Assembly: GCF_018131005.1 (NCBI RefSeq)
Contig: NZ_JAFCJK010000007.1
Coordinates: 310,001-374,000 of the forward strand
Direction of reading: 5' to 3'
From: Bradyrhizobium lablabi
GTDB lineage: Bacteria > Pseudomonadota > Alphaproteobacteria > Rhizobiales > Xanthobacteraceae
DNA length: 64,000 bases
Shown here: piece by piece, positions 17,497 to 26,489 of the stretch
How positions within the stretch are numbered: position 1 is the stretch's first letter
How the letters are laid out: the number at the start of each line of letters is the position of its first letter
Notes under the pieces: model-generated
The model's input: the letters and a program-made list of their open reading frames with translations, nothing else
The model's database searches: none
Told to the model about the DNA's origin: nothing
Made by a program: the position numbers and the translations under genes

Positions 17497-18243
17497 TCAG
17501 ACGCCGAGATAGGTATGGAGCTTGTCCATATTGGCCGACAGCTCGGAATTGGCGAAGCCGTCGATCACCTTGCCGTGCTCGACGATGTAGTAGCGGTCGG
17601 CGACGGTCGAGGCGAAGCGGAAGTTCTGCTCGACCAAAAGGATGGTGAAGCCTTCGGATTTCAGCCGCGCGATGGTGTGGCCGATCTGCTGGATGATGAC
17701 GGGCGCGAGACCTTCGGTCGGCTCGTCCAACATCAGGAAGCGCGCCCCGGTGCGCAGGATGCGCGCAATCGCCAGCATCTGCTGCTCGCCGCCGGAGAGC
17801 TTGGTGCCCTGGCTATAGAGGCGTTCCTTCAGGTTCGGAAACAGAGCGAAGATCTGCTCCAGCGACAGACCGCCCGGGCGCACGACCGGCGGCAGTAGCA
17901 GGTTCTCGCGCACGTCGAGACTCGCGAAGATGCCGCGCTCCTCGGGACAGAATGCGATTCCCTTCCGCGCGATCCGGTCGGACGAGGCGCGGATGATCTC
18001 CTGATTGTCGAATCGGATCGAGCCGGTGCGCTTGCCGATGATGCCCATGACCGCCTTCAGCGTCGTGGTCTTGCCGGCGCCATTGCGGCCGAGCAGCGTC
18101 ACCACCTCGCCGGCCTTCACGTTGAAATTGATACCGTGAAGAATGTGGGACTCGCCGTACCACGCCTGCAGGTCCCTGACCGAGAGCACCTCCGCGCCGC
18201 CGGCGGCCTTTGCCGGGGCTTCCGCCAGTTTCGCGTCAGCCAT
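17497..18243 (-). CDS. livF: ABC transporter ATP-binding protein LivF
   Basis: A 248-aa ATPase of the Liv-type importer. Walker A GRNGAGKTT is near residues 53-61, Q-loop near 95 (FCPEERGIF), signature LSGGEQQM near 149, Walker B ARFLMLDEPTEGLAP near 168, and the switch region LLVEQN near 205. The N-terminus has a short Ala-rich extension (MADAKLAEAPAKAAGGAE) before the ABC fold. Its start overlaps the 3' end of livG by eight bases, indicating translational coupling. Confidence 0.96.
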   Translation of the reverse strand: MADAKLAEAPAKAAGGAEVLSVRDLQAWYGESHILHGINFNVKAGEVVTLLGRNGAGKTTTLKAVMGIIGKRTGSIRFDNQEIIRASSDRIARKGIAFCPEERGIFASLDVRENLLLPPVVRPGGLSLEQIFALFPNLKERLYSQGTKLSGGEQQMLAIARILRTGARFLMLDEPTEGLAPVIIQQIGHTIARLKSEGFTILLVEQNFRFASTVADRYYIVEHGKVIDGFANSELSANMDKLHTYLGV

Positions 18244-19012
18244 GACCCGCTCCCAAATAGGCTTCCTTCACGCGCTCATCCTTGGAGAGGTCGGCGTAGT
18301 TGCCCTCCGCCAGCACCTGTCCGCGCGTCAGCACGGTGATGATGTCCGACAGATTGGCCACGACCGAAAGATTATGTTCGACCATCAAGATGGTGTATTT
18401 GGCGGAAATGCGCTTGATCAGGGCGGCGATCTTGTCGATGTCCTCGTGGCCCATCCCGGCCATTGGCTCGTCGAGCAGCATCATCTCCGGGTCGAGCGCT
18501 AGCGTCGTTGCAATTTCAAGTGCGCGTTTGCGGCCATAGGGCATCTCGACCGCCGGCGTGTTGGCGAACTCGCTCAAGCCGACGTCGTTCAGCAGCTCGC
18601 GAGCGCGCCCATTATAGCGGTCAAGCACGCTCTTGGAGCGCCAGAAGTCGAAGGACGAGCCGTGCTGGCGCTGCAATGCAACGCGGACGTTCTCGAGCGC
18701 CGTCAAATGCGGGAATACCGCAGAGATCTGGAACGAGCGCACGAGTCCGAGCCGCGCCACATCGGCCGGCTGCATTGCGGTGATGTCCTGCCCCTTGTAG
18801 AGAATCTGGCCTGCCGACGGCTTCAAGAATTTGGTCAGCAGGTTGAAACATGTCGTCTTGCCGGCGCCGTTCGGCCCGATCAACGCATGGATACTGCCGC
18901 GACGCACCTTCAGCGCGACGTCGCGAACGGCGAAGAAACCCGCGAATTCCTTGGTCAATCCGTGGGTTTCGAGAATGAACTCATCGGCCAAACAAATTCC
19001 CCCATAAGCCAT
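18236..19012 (-). CDS. livG: ABC transporter ATP-binding protein LivG
   Basis: A 258-aa ATPase partner of LivF. Walker A GPNGAGKTTCFN is near residue 46, the LivG-type degenerate signature MPYGRKRALEIATTL near 158, Walker B MMLLDEPMAGMGHED near 178, and switch LMVEHNLSVV near 209. The start at 19012 (ATG) lacks a strong ribosome site. An in-frame TTG at 18991 has GGGGGA eight bases before it and may be the true start, giving 251 aa. It is the first gene of the leftward liv operon. Confidence 0.94.
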   Translation of the reverse strand: MAYGGICLADEFILETHGLTKEFAGFFAVRDVALKVRRGSIHALIGPNGAGKTTCFNLLTKFLKPSAGQILYKGQDITAMQPADVARLGLVRSFQISAVFPHLTALENVRVALQRQHGSSFDFWRSKSVLDRYNGRARELLNDVGLSEFANTPAVEMPYGRKRALEIATTLALDPEMMLLDEPMAGMGHEDIDKIAALIKRISAKYTILMVEHNLSVVANLSDIITVLTRGQVLAEGNYADLSKDERVKEAYLGAGHG

Positions 19013-19312
19013 CGCTGCGAGGCCTCTCGCTCGCGTGACCGGTTTTTCTCGTGCCCGACATGATCCGAGACGTCCTGGAAACCGTCCCGTGAACCGCCGC
19101 CTCCGGGCCGGAATATGCCGTCATCCGAGCCAGTTACGCAAGGCGGAAAGCTGTGCGACGGCGACGACAGTATCCGGTTCCGGTTCACCCTTAGTCGAAT
19201 GACGTTCGGTCGCACTTTGCGCGTCGAAAGCGCGCCCGGCTGAGAGGTCGCGCCGAACCCGTACCTGCTTTGATCCTTAGAACGGCGATCCGCAACGTCT
19301 CGACGCGCTCAC
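19013..19312. other. Intergenic region upstream of livG
   Basis: About 300 bases between livG and the ArsC/Spx-like gene, both transcribed leftward. It must hold the liv operon promoter near 19.0-19.1 kb and the 3' end of the upstream transcript. I see no open frame with coding character, no tRNA and no clear inverted repeat; the short open frames here start in poor contexts. I could not identify a convincing -35/-10 pair. Confidence 0.5.
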
Positions 19313-19681
19313 CTAGTCCTTCTTGCGCGCCTTCGCGGGCACTTCCTTCGCGTAGAGATCCGGCTTGAAGCCGACCACGCGCCTGGCCCCGAGATCGAGC
19401 ACCGGGCGCTTGATCATCGACGGCTGCTCCGCCATCAGCGCGAGCGCCTTGCGCTCGTTCAACCCTTCCTTCTCGCTGTCAGGCAGCTTCTTGAAGGTGG
19501 TGCCGGCGCGGTTGAGCAGCGTCTCCCACCCGACCTCGTCGCTCCATTGCTTGAGCTTGTCCTTGCCGATGCCGGCGGTCTTGTAGTCGTGAAAGTCGTA
19601 TGCGAGGCCGTGGTCATCGAGCCAGGCGCGCGCCTTCTTCATCGTGTCGCAATTCTTGATGCCGTAGATCGTGATCGCCAT
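19313..19681 (-). CDS. ArsC/Spx-like (YffB) reductase family protein
   Basis: A 122-aa thioredoxin-fold protein of the ArsC/Spx family. It begins MAITIYGIKNCDTMKKARAWL, with a single N-terminal cysteine (Cys11) in the position of the catalytic Cys of ArsC. Other matches are FHDYKTAGIGKDKL, NRAGTTFKKLPD and the cis-Pro region MIKRPVLDLGARRVVGFKP. This set matches the YffB subgroup, a GSH-dependent thiol reductase-like protein, rather than a true arsenate reductase; no other ars genes are nearby. It stands alone upstream of the liv operon. Confidence 0.88.
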   Translation of the reverse strand: MAITIYGIKNCDTMKKARAWLDDHGLAYDFHDYKTAGIGKDKLKQWSDEVGWETLLNRAGTTFKKLPDSEKEGLNERKALALMAEQPSMIKRPVLDLGARRVVGFKPDLYAKEVPAKARKKD

Positions 19682-19718
19682 CGCTCCCCTGCCTTACCGT
19701 ACTCCTAGTGTTCGCGGC

Positions 19719-21047
19719 TTATCCCCCGCCCCCCGGCTCAAGCGCTTCGCCGAGTTCGAGCGGGTGCGCCATGGTCTCGTGCAGTGCCTCCTTGTCGAGC
19801 TCGCCTTCCGACAGGCTGATCACGACGCAGGCGACGCCGTTGCCGATCAGATTGGTCAGCGCGCGACACTCGCTCATGAACTTGTCGATGCCGACCAGGA
19901 TGGCGATCGACTGGATCGGAATGTCGGGCACGATCGACAGCGTCGCCGCCAGCGTGATGAAGCCTGCGCCGGTGACCCCTGACGCCCCCTTCGACGTGAT
20001 CATGGCAATGCCCAAAATGCCGAGCTCCTGCCAGATCGTCAGAGGCGTGTTGGTCGCCTGCGCCAGAAACAGCGTCGCCAGCGTCATGTAGATGTTGGTG
20101 CCGTCGAGATTGAAGCTGTAGCCGGTCGGGATCACGAGGCCGACCACCGAGCGCGAAGCGCCGAGATGCTCCATCTTCTGGATCATTTGCGGCAGCACGG
20201 TCTCCGACGACGACGTGCCGAGCACGATCAGCAGCTCGTCCTTGATGTAGGCGATGAAGCGGATGATCGAGAAACCGGACAGCCGCGCAATCGAACCGAG
20301 CACGATCAGCACGAACAGAATGCTGGTGAGATAGAAGGTGCCGATCAGCGCGGCCAAATTCCACAGCGAGCCGAGACCGTAGGCGCCGACCGTGAACGCC
20401 ATGGCGCCGAATGCGCCGAGCGGCGCCACGCGGACGATGATGCGGATGATGCCGAAGAACATCTTGGCGGCCTTGTCGATTGCCGCCGCGATCGGCTCGC
20501 CGGCCTTGCCCATGTAGGCGATGGCGAACCCTGACAGGATCGAGATCAGCAGCACCTGCAGCAGGTCGCCGCGCGCCAGCGCGCCGAAGAAGCTGTCGGG
20601 AATGATCGCCATCAGGTGCGCGACGATGCCTTGCTCCTTCGCCTGCGTTACATAGTTGGCAACTGACTTCGTATCGATCGAGGCCGGATCGATGTTGAAG
20701 CCCCTCCCGGGCTGCAACGTCCTGCCGACCAGCAGGCCGACGGCGAGCGCCACTGTCGACACCGTCTCGAAATAGATCAGCGCCTTCAATCCGACGCGGC
20801 CGACACGCTTGAGGTCGCCCATCGAGGAGATGCCGTGCACCACGGTACAGAAGATCACCGGCGCGATCATCATCTTGATCAGCGCAATGAAACCGTCGCC
20901 GAGCGGCTTCAGCGACTTGCCGAGATCGGGATAGAAATATCCGATCAGGATGCCGAGTGCGATCGCGATCAGCACCTGGACATAGAGGATCTTGTACCAG
21001 GGCTGATGATGGTGATGAACAGCGGGCCTGATCGCGTCTGTGGTCAT
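19719..21047 (-). CDS. dctA: C4-dicarboxylate:cation symporter DctA
   Basis: A 442-aa inner-membrane secondary transporter for succinate, fumarate and malate. The DAACS family signatures are present: GDGFIALIKMMIAPVIFCTV near residue 50, the serine-rich motif GTSSSETVLPQM near 275, and PTGYSFNLDGTNIYMTLATLF near 303. The N-terminus has a His run (HHHHQPWYK) before the first helix. In rhizobia DctA feeds on plant dicarboxylates. The usual DctB/DctD regulators are not adjacent and I found no sigma-54 promoter upstream; a hairpin occupies part of the leader. Confidence 0.96.
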   Translation of the reverse strand: MTTDAIRPAVHHHHQPWYKILYVQVLIAIALGILIGYFYPDLGKSLKPLGDGFIALIKMMIAPVIFCTVVHGISSMGDLKRVGRVGLKALIYFETVSTVALAVGLLVGRTLQPGRGFNIDPASIDTKSVANYVTQAKEQGIVAHLMAIIPDSFFGALARGDLLQVLLISILSGFAIAYMGKAGEPIAAAIDKAAKMFFGIIRIIVRVAPLGAFGAMAFTVGAYGLGSLWNLAALIGTFYLTSILFVLIVLGSIARLSGFSIIRFIAYIKDELLIVLGTSSSETVLPQMIQKMEHLGASRSVVGLVIPTGYSFNLDGTNIYMTLATLFLAQATNTPLTIWQELGILGIAMITSKGASGVTGAGFITLAATLSIVPDIPIQSIAILVGIDKFMSECRALTNLIGNGVACVVISLSEGELDKEALHETMAHPLELGEALEPGGGG

Positions 21048-21080
21048 GGGGTGTCCCCGGGGGGTGGGAAGTGCCGACTT

Positions 21081-21112
21081 GGCGGCGACATCCGAGACGG
21101 GAAGTCGCCGCC
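21081..21112. terminator. Hairpin between GST gene and dctA
   Basis: GGCGGCGAC at 21081-21089 is the exact inverse of GTCGCCGCC at 21104-21112, giving a nine-pair GC stem with a 14-base loop. On the minus strand it lies 19 bases after the GST stop codon and about 33 bases before the dctA start. No U tract follows, so it may stabilise or attenuate transcript rather than end it outright. Confidence 0.4.
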
Positions 21113-21131
21113 GACAATTACGTATTCGCAG

Positions 21132-21836
21132 TCACGGCCGCTTCGGGATGTTGAGCCCGCGCTCGACCGCCGGCCGCTTGAGCCCGCGCTCAAGCCAACC
21201 CGCAACATGCTTGAACTGATCGAACTCGACAAGCTCGCGCGCACCATAGAAACCAATGAGGTTGCGCACCCAGCCGAGCATGGAAATATCGGCGATGGTG
21301 TAGTCATCGTCCATGAACCACTGCCGGCCGTTAAGACGCGTCTCCATCACTCCGAGCAGACGCTTCGATTCGTCAGCGTAGCGCTGCAGTGGCCGCTTGT
21401 CCTCGTAGTCCTTGCCGGCGAACTTGTGGAAGAATCCGATCTGGCCGAACATCGGCCCGATGCCGCCGATCTGGAAGTGAACCCACTGAATGGCCTCGTA
21501 GCGCCGGGCGGCATCCTCAGGCAACATTTTGCCGGTCTTCTCCGCAAGATATTGCAGGATGGCCCCTGACTCGAACAAGGGCAGCGGTTTGCCGCCGGGA
21601 CCATTGGGATCGAGGATTGCCGGAATCCTGCCGTTCGGATTGAGCGACAAGAACTCCGGTGTCTTCTGGTCATTCTTGTTGAAGTCGACGAGATGCACCT
21701 CGTAAGGCAGCCCGATCTCCTCCAGCATGATCGACACCTTGACCCCATTCGGCGTCGGCAACGAGTAAAGCTGCAATCGGTCGGGATGCCGGGCGGGCCA
21801 GCGGCTGGTGACGGGAAAGGCTGATAGGTCGGCCAT
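21132..21836 (-). CDS. Glutathione S-transferase, Nu-class-like (YghU/YfcG)
   Basis: A 234-aa soluble GST. The N-terminal thioredoxin-fold domain carries LYSLPTPNGVKVSIMLEEIG near residues 24-43 (the TPNG turn of the YfcG/YghU group, which can have disulfide reductase activity), then NPNGRIPAILDP and the glutathione-binding ESGAILQYLAE near 105. A helical C-terminal domain follows (QWVHFQIGGIGPMFGQ). It lies 84 bp upstream of dctA on the same strand but is separated from it by a hairpin. Confidence 0.92.
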   Translation of the reverse strand: MADLSAFPVTSRWPARHPDRLQLYSLPTPNGVKVSIMLEEIGLPYEVHLVDFNKNDQKTPEFLSLNPNGRIPAILDPNGPGGKPLPLFESGAILQYLAEKTGKMLPEDAARRYEAIQWVHFQIGGIGPMFGQIGFFHKFAGKDYEDKRPLQRYADESKRLLGVMETRLNGRQWFMDDDYTIADISMLGWVRNLIGFYGARELVEFDQFKHVAGWLERGLKRPAVERGLNIPKRP

Positions 21837-21913
21837 TTGATGGTCTTTGCCTGGTTGTTGTTGGGTGGCTAATGTACGGACGTCAGTGCAAGCCGCAAGG
21901 GGCCGTGTCGACC

Positions 21914-22783
21914 ATGAAAGATCCTCCGACCCCGGTAAGGCATGGGCTCTCGGACGACGAGCTCGCAGTCCATCCGACCGTGTTCGCGGCCGGTACGCTC
22001 AAGGACCAGGTCGTGATCGTCTCCGGCGGCAGCGGCGGCATCGGCCGCGCCATCGTCTGGCTTCTTGCACGATTGGGCGCTCATGTCATCACAGTGGGCC
22101 GCGATCAGGGTAAGCTCGATGCACTGGTTGTCGAGCTTGCCGCCCGCGGCCTGAAGGCATCAGCGCATGTCGCCGACATCAAGGAGCCCAACGCCGTCAA
22201 CGCGATGTTCGATGCGGCATGGGCCGCTCATGGCCGCGTCGACGTGCTGGTGAACAGCGCTGGCGGGCAGTTTCCGCAAGCCGCGATCGATTTCTCGATC
22301 AAGGGCTGGAACGCCGTGATCAACACCAATCTCAACGGCACCTGGTACATGATGCAGGCGTCTGCGCAGCGCTGGCGCGAACGCAAGGCTCGCGGCAGCA
22401 TCGTCAACATCGTCGTGGTCACGACCCACGGCCTCTACGGCGTCGCTCACTCCATTGCTGCACGTTCCGGCGTGATCGGATTGTCGCGCGCGCTCGCAGT
22501 CGAATGGGCGCCACTGAACATCCGCGTCAACTGCATCGCACCCGGCGCGATCGAGACCGAGGGCTGGAACGTTTACACCAGGGAGGCGCGCGCGGCCTAT
22601 CCGCGCTCCAATCCGATGATGCGCGCGGGCTCGCCCTGGGACATCGCGGAAGCCAGCGTTTACCTCGCAGGCCCCTCCGGCAGTTTCATCACCGGCGAAA
22701 CGCTGACCGTCGACGGCGGCAGCCAGCATTGGGGTGAGACCTGGACCACGGGCAAGCCGGACTATTTCAGGGATGGCGAATAG
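21914..22783 (+). CDS. SDR family oxidoreductase
   Basis: A 289-aa classical SDR. The Rossmann motif SGGSGGIGRAI is near residue 34, the NSAGG motif near 110, the active-site region VNIVVVTTHG near 160 and YxxxK replaced by HSIAARSG. The tyrosine of YxxxK is not seen at the expected place (GLYGVAHSIAARSGVIGLSRA), while the PG-loop CIAPGAIETEGW is normal. This suggests either an altered active site or a YGVAH-shifted tyrosine, as in some dienoyl-CoA reductase-like SDRs. The start at 21914 avoids the in-frame ATG at 21872, which sits in the divergent promoter region. Confidence 0.88.
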   Translation: MKDPPTPVRHGLSDDELAVHPTVFAAGTLKDQVVIVSGGSGGIGRAIVWLLARLGAHVITVGRDQGKLDALVVELAARGLKASAHVADIKEPNAVNAMFDAAWAAHGRVDVLVNSAGGQFPQAAIDFSIKGWNAVINTNLNGTWYMMQASAQRWRERKARGSIVNIVVVTTHGLYGVAHSIAARSGVIGLSRALAVEWAPLNIRVNCIAPGAIETEGWNVYTREARAAYPRSNPMMRAGSPWDIAEASVYLAGPSGSFITGETLTVDGGSQHWGETWTTGKPDYFRDGE

Positions 22784-22858
22784 GCTCAACATTGCGCAAG
22801 TGACAGCAAGATAGACAAAGGCAAGGCGCAGCGACGCTTCGCGCTGTCCACCTACCGA

Positions 22859-23203
22859 TTATTTCCCGTCATCGAAACTGACGATGACGGCGGCATTCGC
22901 GATCAGGATGGGATCATTGCCCTGATCCGACGGGATTTCGAGCCCGCCCGCGATCGCCCTCACCGTCGCGGTGCCGTACGGCAACTCCTTTGCGACCGCC
23001 GCCGTGTCGACTTCATCCGGGTTCGGCACGCCGATCGTCACATCGACAAACATCTCGTTCGCGGTCTTGCCGATCATGCGGAAGAAGCCGAGGCTCGAAT
23101 GCCGGATGGCGTCGGAGACCGCGCGCCTGGCCGCCTTGGTCGCATCGCGACCGTGAACGTCGACACCCATGCCCATTTCAGTGATACAGCGTATGCGCGT
23201 CAT
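22859..23203 (-). CDS. Lin0512 family protein
   Basis: A 114-aa small protein beginning MTRIRCITEMGMGVDVHGRD. It has the family pattern TKAARRAVSDAIRHSSLGFF, DVTIGVPNPDEVD and a C-terminal AAVIVSFDDGK. The Lin0512 family (PF09585) has no known activity; members form compact oligomers. The ATG at 23203 is chosen because the family start matches exactly there; the longer in-frame extension lacks family character. There is no obvious operon partner. Confidence 0.85.
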   Translation of the reverse strand: MTRIRCITEMGMGVDVHGRDATKAARRAVSDAIRHSSLGFFRMIGKTANEMFVDVTIGVPNPDEVDTAAVAKELPYGTATVRAIAGGLEIPSDQGNDPILIANAAVIVSFDDGK

Positions 23204-23325
23204 GAAAGCTTCCTGTTGCGATTGACCTAGAGGATCGGCCATTCCATTGACCGCCGCGGCCGCAACGTCAAGCAATGCAACGATCAGGTTAGCTCGATCC
23301 CATTGCGGCGGCGCGGAGACCAAGA

Positions 23326-23784
23326 TCAGGTACTTTGCGCCGGACCGATATCGGGACCGGGATGCCGGCCGGAGGCCACGACGGCCAAGCGGCCGAGATA
23401 GTGCGCCCATCCCTTGGCGTGGCTCTCGCACTGCGCCGCGTTCGGAAGACCGCTATGGGTCATCCGCAACAGCGTGCCGTTGTCCTTGTCGACCAGATCG
23501 ATCTCGATCAGGCTCGATCCGGGCGGCACCTCTTCGCCATCCTCCCACCCAAAACTGTAAGCAAGCCGATGGACCGGCACGACCTCGTGGAATTTACCGC
23601 GCGCCACTCTGGCGCGACTGCCGCCGATGCCCTTGAGGAGATAGAGCCCGCCTGGATGCGTCTCGGTGGTCGCCTCGAGACCCATCCAGCTCACGATCTT
23701 TTCCGGATCAGTCAGGAACGCGAAGACCGTCGCAGGCGGGGCGGCGATCTGCAATTCACGTCGGACCACGAGCGGTTCTGTCAT
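23326..23784 (-). CDS. SRPBCC (AHSA1-like) domain protein
   Basis: A 152-aa START/SRPBCC-fold protein. The AHSA1 pattern is visible: VVRRELQIAAPPATVFAFLTD at the N-terminus, IVSWMG, GGLYLLKG, FHEVVPVHRLAYSFGWE, then GTLLRMTHSGLPN and a C-terminal HAKGWAHYLGRLAVVASG helix over the ligand pocket. Such proteins bind hydrophobic ligands; the ligand here is unknown. Start: ATG 23784 has GGAGG upstream, in preference to the ATG at 23796 that overlaps this ribosome site. Confidence 0.9.
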   Translation of the reverse strand: MTEPLVVRRELQIAAPPATVFAFLTDPEKIVSWMGLEATTETHPGGLYLLKGIGGSRARVARGKFHEVVPVHRLAYSFGWEDGEEVPPGSSLIEIDLVDKDNGTLLRMTHSGLPNAAQCESHAKGWAHYLGRLAVVASGRHPGPDIGPAQST

Positions 23785-23816
23785 CGACACCTCCATGAAG
23801 CGACCGGTGATAACTA

Positions 23817-23896
23817 AAGCATGATCCGGAAAAGTGTGCAGCGGTTTTCCCTCGCGACAAACGCGTCGCGTTTGCGCGGAGATCATGCTCAAACAA
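23817..23896. repeat. Dispersed palindromic repeat, family C
   Basis: The element starts AAGCATGATCCGGAAAAGTG and ends GGAGATCATGCTCAAAC, so its ends (GCATGATC and GATCATGC) are inverted. A GC-rich hairpin lies inside it (ACGCGTCGCGT region). The first 20 bases recur at 13482-13517. It fills most of the gap between the SRPBCC gene and the divergent cyclase gene. Confidence 0.7.
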
Positions 23897-23995
23897 AGAA
23901 CTAGCGCGCGACAATGTTGCGTCCTCATCTCTTCGCGCGCCTGGAATTCGAGATAGCGCGTGACAAGGGCGGCGCGTCACCCTCATGATGGAGCG

Positions 23996-25081
23996 ATGCA
24001 GCTTTCTGCGACTCTTTCCTGGCTCGTTGACGCAGCTGCCGAGTCCCCCGGCGCCGACAAGTGGCTTTCGGAACTCGGCACACATCTCGTCGCGGATGGC
24101 TTGCCACTCGCGGGGGGAACCCTCACGCTCGATGTTCCGCATCCGCTGATTGCAAGGCGCACCTGGCTGTGGCGCGCCGACAGCGGCGAGGTCATCGAGG
24201 CGCTCGGATTCGCAACCGAGGGTCTCGCGGCAACCAGTGAAGCAAGACCATCTGCCGGACGACGATGGCTCGCCGAACTCACGTCGGGTTCTCCGCATGA
24301 GGACACGATCGGACCAACCCAGGATGGCCCCATGCTCGGTTGGATCGGGCCGCGCCCGTTCACGGCCGACGAGATCGAGCGGCTGCGCGAGGTCGCGCGC
24401 TTCGCGGCGGCGCCGCTTGCCGTGCTCGCGGCCCGCGCCACGTTGTCGGCGGCGCTGGAAGCCTATCTCGGCCGACGCAGCGCGGCGCGCGTACTGGCGT
24501 CTCCCTTGCGGCGCAATACCGGCGAGACGATCAAGGCCGCCCTGCTCTACGCCGACTTGCGCGGCTTCACCGCGCTCTCCGAAAGCCATCCGCCCGCCGA
24601 GGTCATCGCGGCGCTCGACGCCTGGTTCGATCGCATCGCGGGCGCGATCCATGCCTTCGGCGGCGAGGTTTTGAAGTTCATCGGCGACGGCGTGCTTGCG
24701 ATCTTTCCGGTGACCGCGAGCCCGCGCAACGCCTGCGAGGCGGCGCTGCGCGCCGTCTCCGCCGCGCGGGTCGGGATGGTCCATCTCGATCAGGAGCGGC
24801 GCCGGCAGGGACTGACGCCTCTGCCTTTCGGCGTAGCGCTGCATCTCGGCGAGATGCTGTGGGGCAACATCGGTGCCGCCGACCGTCTCGACTTCACGGC
24901 GATCGGCCCGGCCGTCAATCTGGTCAGCCGACTGGAAGGACTGTGCCGGCCGCTCGAGAAGACGGTACTCGTATCCGATACGCTCGCCGCCGAGACCGAC
25001 ATGCCCCTGGTCGCGCTCGGAACACATCAGTTGCGCGGGATCGCAAGGCCGTGCACGGTGTTCACCCTGCCTGACGATTGA
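23996..25081 (+). CDS. Class III adenylate/guanylate cyclase
   Basis: A 361-aa soluble protein with an N-terminal region of about 185 residues of no named domain and a C-terminal class III cyclase domain. Both metal-binding aspartates are visible (LLYADLRGFTALSE near residue 184; LKFIGDGVLAIFP near 229, including the purine-selecting Lys). The transition-state residues are in LDFTAIGPAVNLVSRLEGL near 297-315 (Asn and Arg). It should therefore be catalytically active, probably making cAMP. The N-terminus probably senses something. Start: ATG 23996 with GGAG three bases upstream. Confidence 0.92.
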   Translation: MQLSATLSWLVDAAAESPGADKWLSELGTHLVADGLPLAGGTLTLDVPHPLIARRTWLWRADSGEVIEALGFATEGLAATSEARPSAGRRWLAELTSGSPHEDTIGPTQDGPMLGWIGPRPFTADEIERLREVARFAAAPLAVLAARATLSAALEAYLGRRSAARVLASPLRRNTGETIKAALLYADLRGFTALSESHPPAEVIAALDAWFDRIAGAIHAFGGEVLKFIGDGVLAIFPVTASPRNACEAALRAVSAARVGMVHLDQERRRQGLTPLPFGVALHLGEMLWGNIGAADRLDFTAIGPAVNLVSRLEGLCRPLEKTVLVSDTLAAETDMPLVALGTHQLRGIARPCTVFTLPDD

Positions 25082-25116
25082 GCTGACCATCGGCGATCCC
25101 GCTCCGGATGCCGGCT

Positions 25117-26328
25117 TCATGCCGGCGCCGGCGCGGTTCGCGGCATCGCGAACGGGCGGAAGGTCAGCGCGATCAGGAATGCGCCGAGGCCGACGGCCCA
25201 GGAGCCGACATAGAGCCATGTGTAGCTCGCGAAGGTGTCGTAGATCAGACCGCCGGCGAGCGGTCCGGTCGCCATGCCGAGACTGCCTGCCATCGCCGTT
25301 CCGCCGATCACCGTGCCCATCATCCGCAGCGGAAAGTTCTCGCGCGCAAGCACCGAATAGAGCGGCATGGTGCCGGCATAGATGAAGCCGAACAGCGCCG
25401 CCACCGCGTAGAATGCGGCGAGCTCGCGCACGAAGACGTAGCCGAGCGCGCCGAACGCCTGCGCAAGCAGGCCAAGCACGAGCACGCGCTTGGCTCCGAA
25501 GCGGTCGCCAAGCAGGCCGAACGCGATGCGGCCGCCCATCCCCGCAAGTCCCTCGACGCTGTAGATCGTTACCGCCGCGATCATCGGGATGCCGCAGGTG
25601 ATCGCATAGCTAACGGTGTGGATGATCGGCCCCGAATGAGTGGCGCAGCAGAAGAAATTCGTCGCGAGCAGGATGATGAATTGAGGCGAGCGCAGCGCCT
25701 GCGGAAGCGACATCTCCGGTTCGCCGCTCCCGACTGCCGCGGAGGATTGCCCGCCTTCCAAAGCCGGCGGACGCCGCACCAGGAGTGAGGCCGGGATCAT
25801 GATCGCCGCGACCACGGCCGCAACGATCAGCATCGAGCTCCGCCAGTCGTGGTACGAGACGAGCCAGGCCGCGAGCGGCGACATCGTGAGAGGCGCCATG
25901 CCCATGCCTGCCGACACGAGCGAGACCGCAAGGCTGCGATGGGTGTCGAACCAGCCGGTGACGCAGGCCATCATCGGAGCAAAGATCGCGGCGGTGGCGG
26001 CGCCGACCATCACGCCGAACACGAACTGAAACACCAGCAGCGACGGCGCCTGGCTCGCCAGCGCAAGGCTCGCCGCCAGCACCACTGATCCCGTCAGCAC
26101 CACGGGCAGCGGCCCCAGTCGATCCGACAGCGTCCCCCAGGCCATGCTCGTGAAGGCCATCGCAAGGAAACCGACCGTCATGGCGCTGGATATGCCCGTG
26201 ACCGACCAGCCGGTGTCACGTGCCATCGGCTGCAGGAACACCGGCAGCGAGAACATGCCACCGATCGCGACGCAGCCGAGCAGACCGCCGGCCGCGACGA
26301 TCACCCAGCGATAGGCAGAATTGGTCAT
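25117..26328 (-). CDS. MFS transporter (monocarboxylate/oxalate-formate antiporter-like)
   Basis: A 403-aa, twelve-helix major facilitator. Helices are regularly spaced, with the loop 2-3 motif WGTLSDRLGPLPV near residue 66 and GGRIAFGLLGDRFGAKRV near 260 in the second half. The N-terminal helix starting YRWVIVAAGGLLGCVAIGGMFSLPVFLQP is typical of the MCT/OFA-like group. It probably imports or exports a small carboxylate. Start: ATG 26328. It has no enzyme partner on the same strand; upstream, in the same direction, is a carboxymuconolactone decarboxylase-like gene. Confidence 0.88.
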   Translation of the reverse strand: MTNSAYRWVIVAAGGLLGCVAIGGMFSLPVFLQPMARDTGWSVTGISSAMTVGFLAMAFTSMAWGTLSDRLGPLPVVLTGSVVLAASLALASQAPSLLVFQFVFGVMVGAATAAIFAPMMACVTGWFDTHRSLAVSLVSAGMGMAPLTMSPLAAWLVSYHDWRSSMLIVAAVVAAIMIPASLLVRRPPALEGGQSSAAVGSGEPEMSLPQALRSPQFIILLATNFFCCATHSGPIIHTVSYAITCGIPMIAAVTIYSVEGLAGMGGRIAFGLLGDRFGAKRVLVLGLLAQAFGALGYVFVRELAAFYAVAALFGFIYAGTMPLYSVLARENFPLRMMGTVIGGTAMAGSLGMATGPLAGGLIYDTFASYTWLYVGSWAVGLGAFLIALTFRPFAMPRTAPAPA

Positions 26329-26489
26329 TCCCGATCTCCCGTGCAATTCGCTCCGGCTTGAAGACGAACGGGAGGGGCGGGAACCGACAGTCGACTATAC
26401 CGCCTGCTCACTTTTTTGCGAGCAAGGCACCGCGCCGACGCTGATCGTCGCGGCGGCCGGGCTCACGATCGCGCGCAACGTGAAGAACC

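Noticed and set aside
19313..19681. Arsenate resistance gene arsC.
   Set aside because: The protein belongs by sequence to the YffB/Spx-like branch and there are no ars neighbours.
21048..21131. Possible sigma-54 promoter upstream of dctA.
   Set aside because: No GG-N10-GC element of the -24/-12 kind is present in the leader, despite the usual DctD control of dctA in rhizobia; it could lie further upstream.
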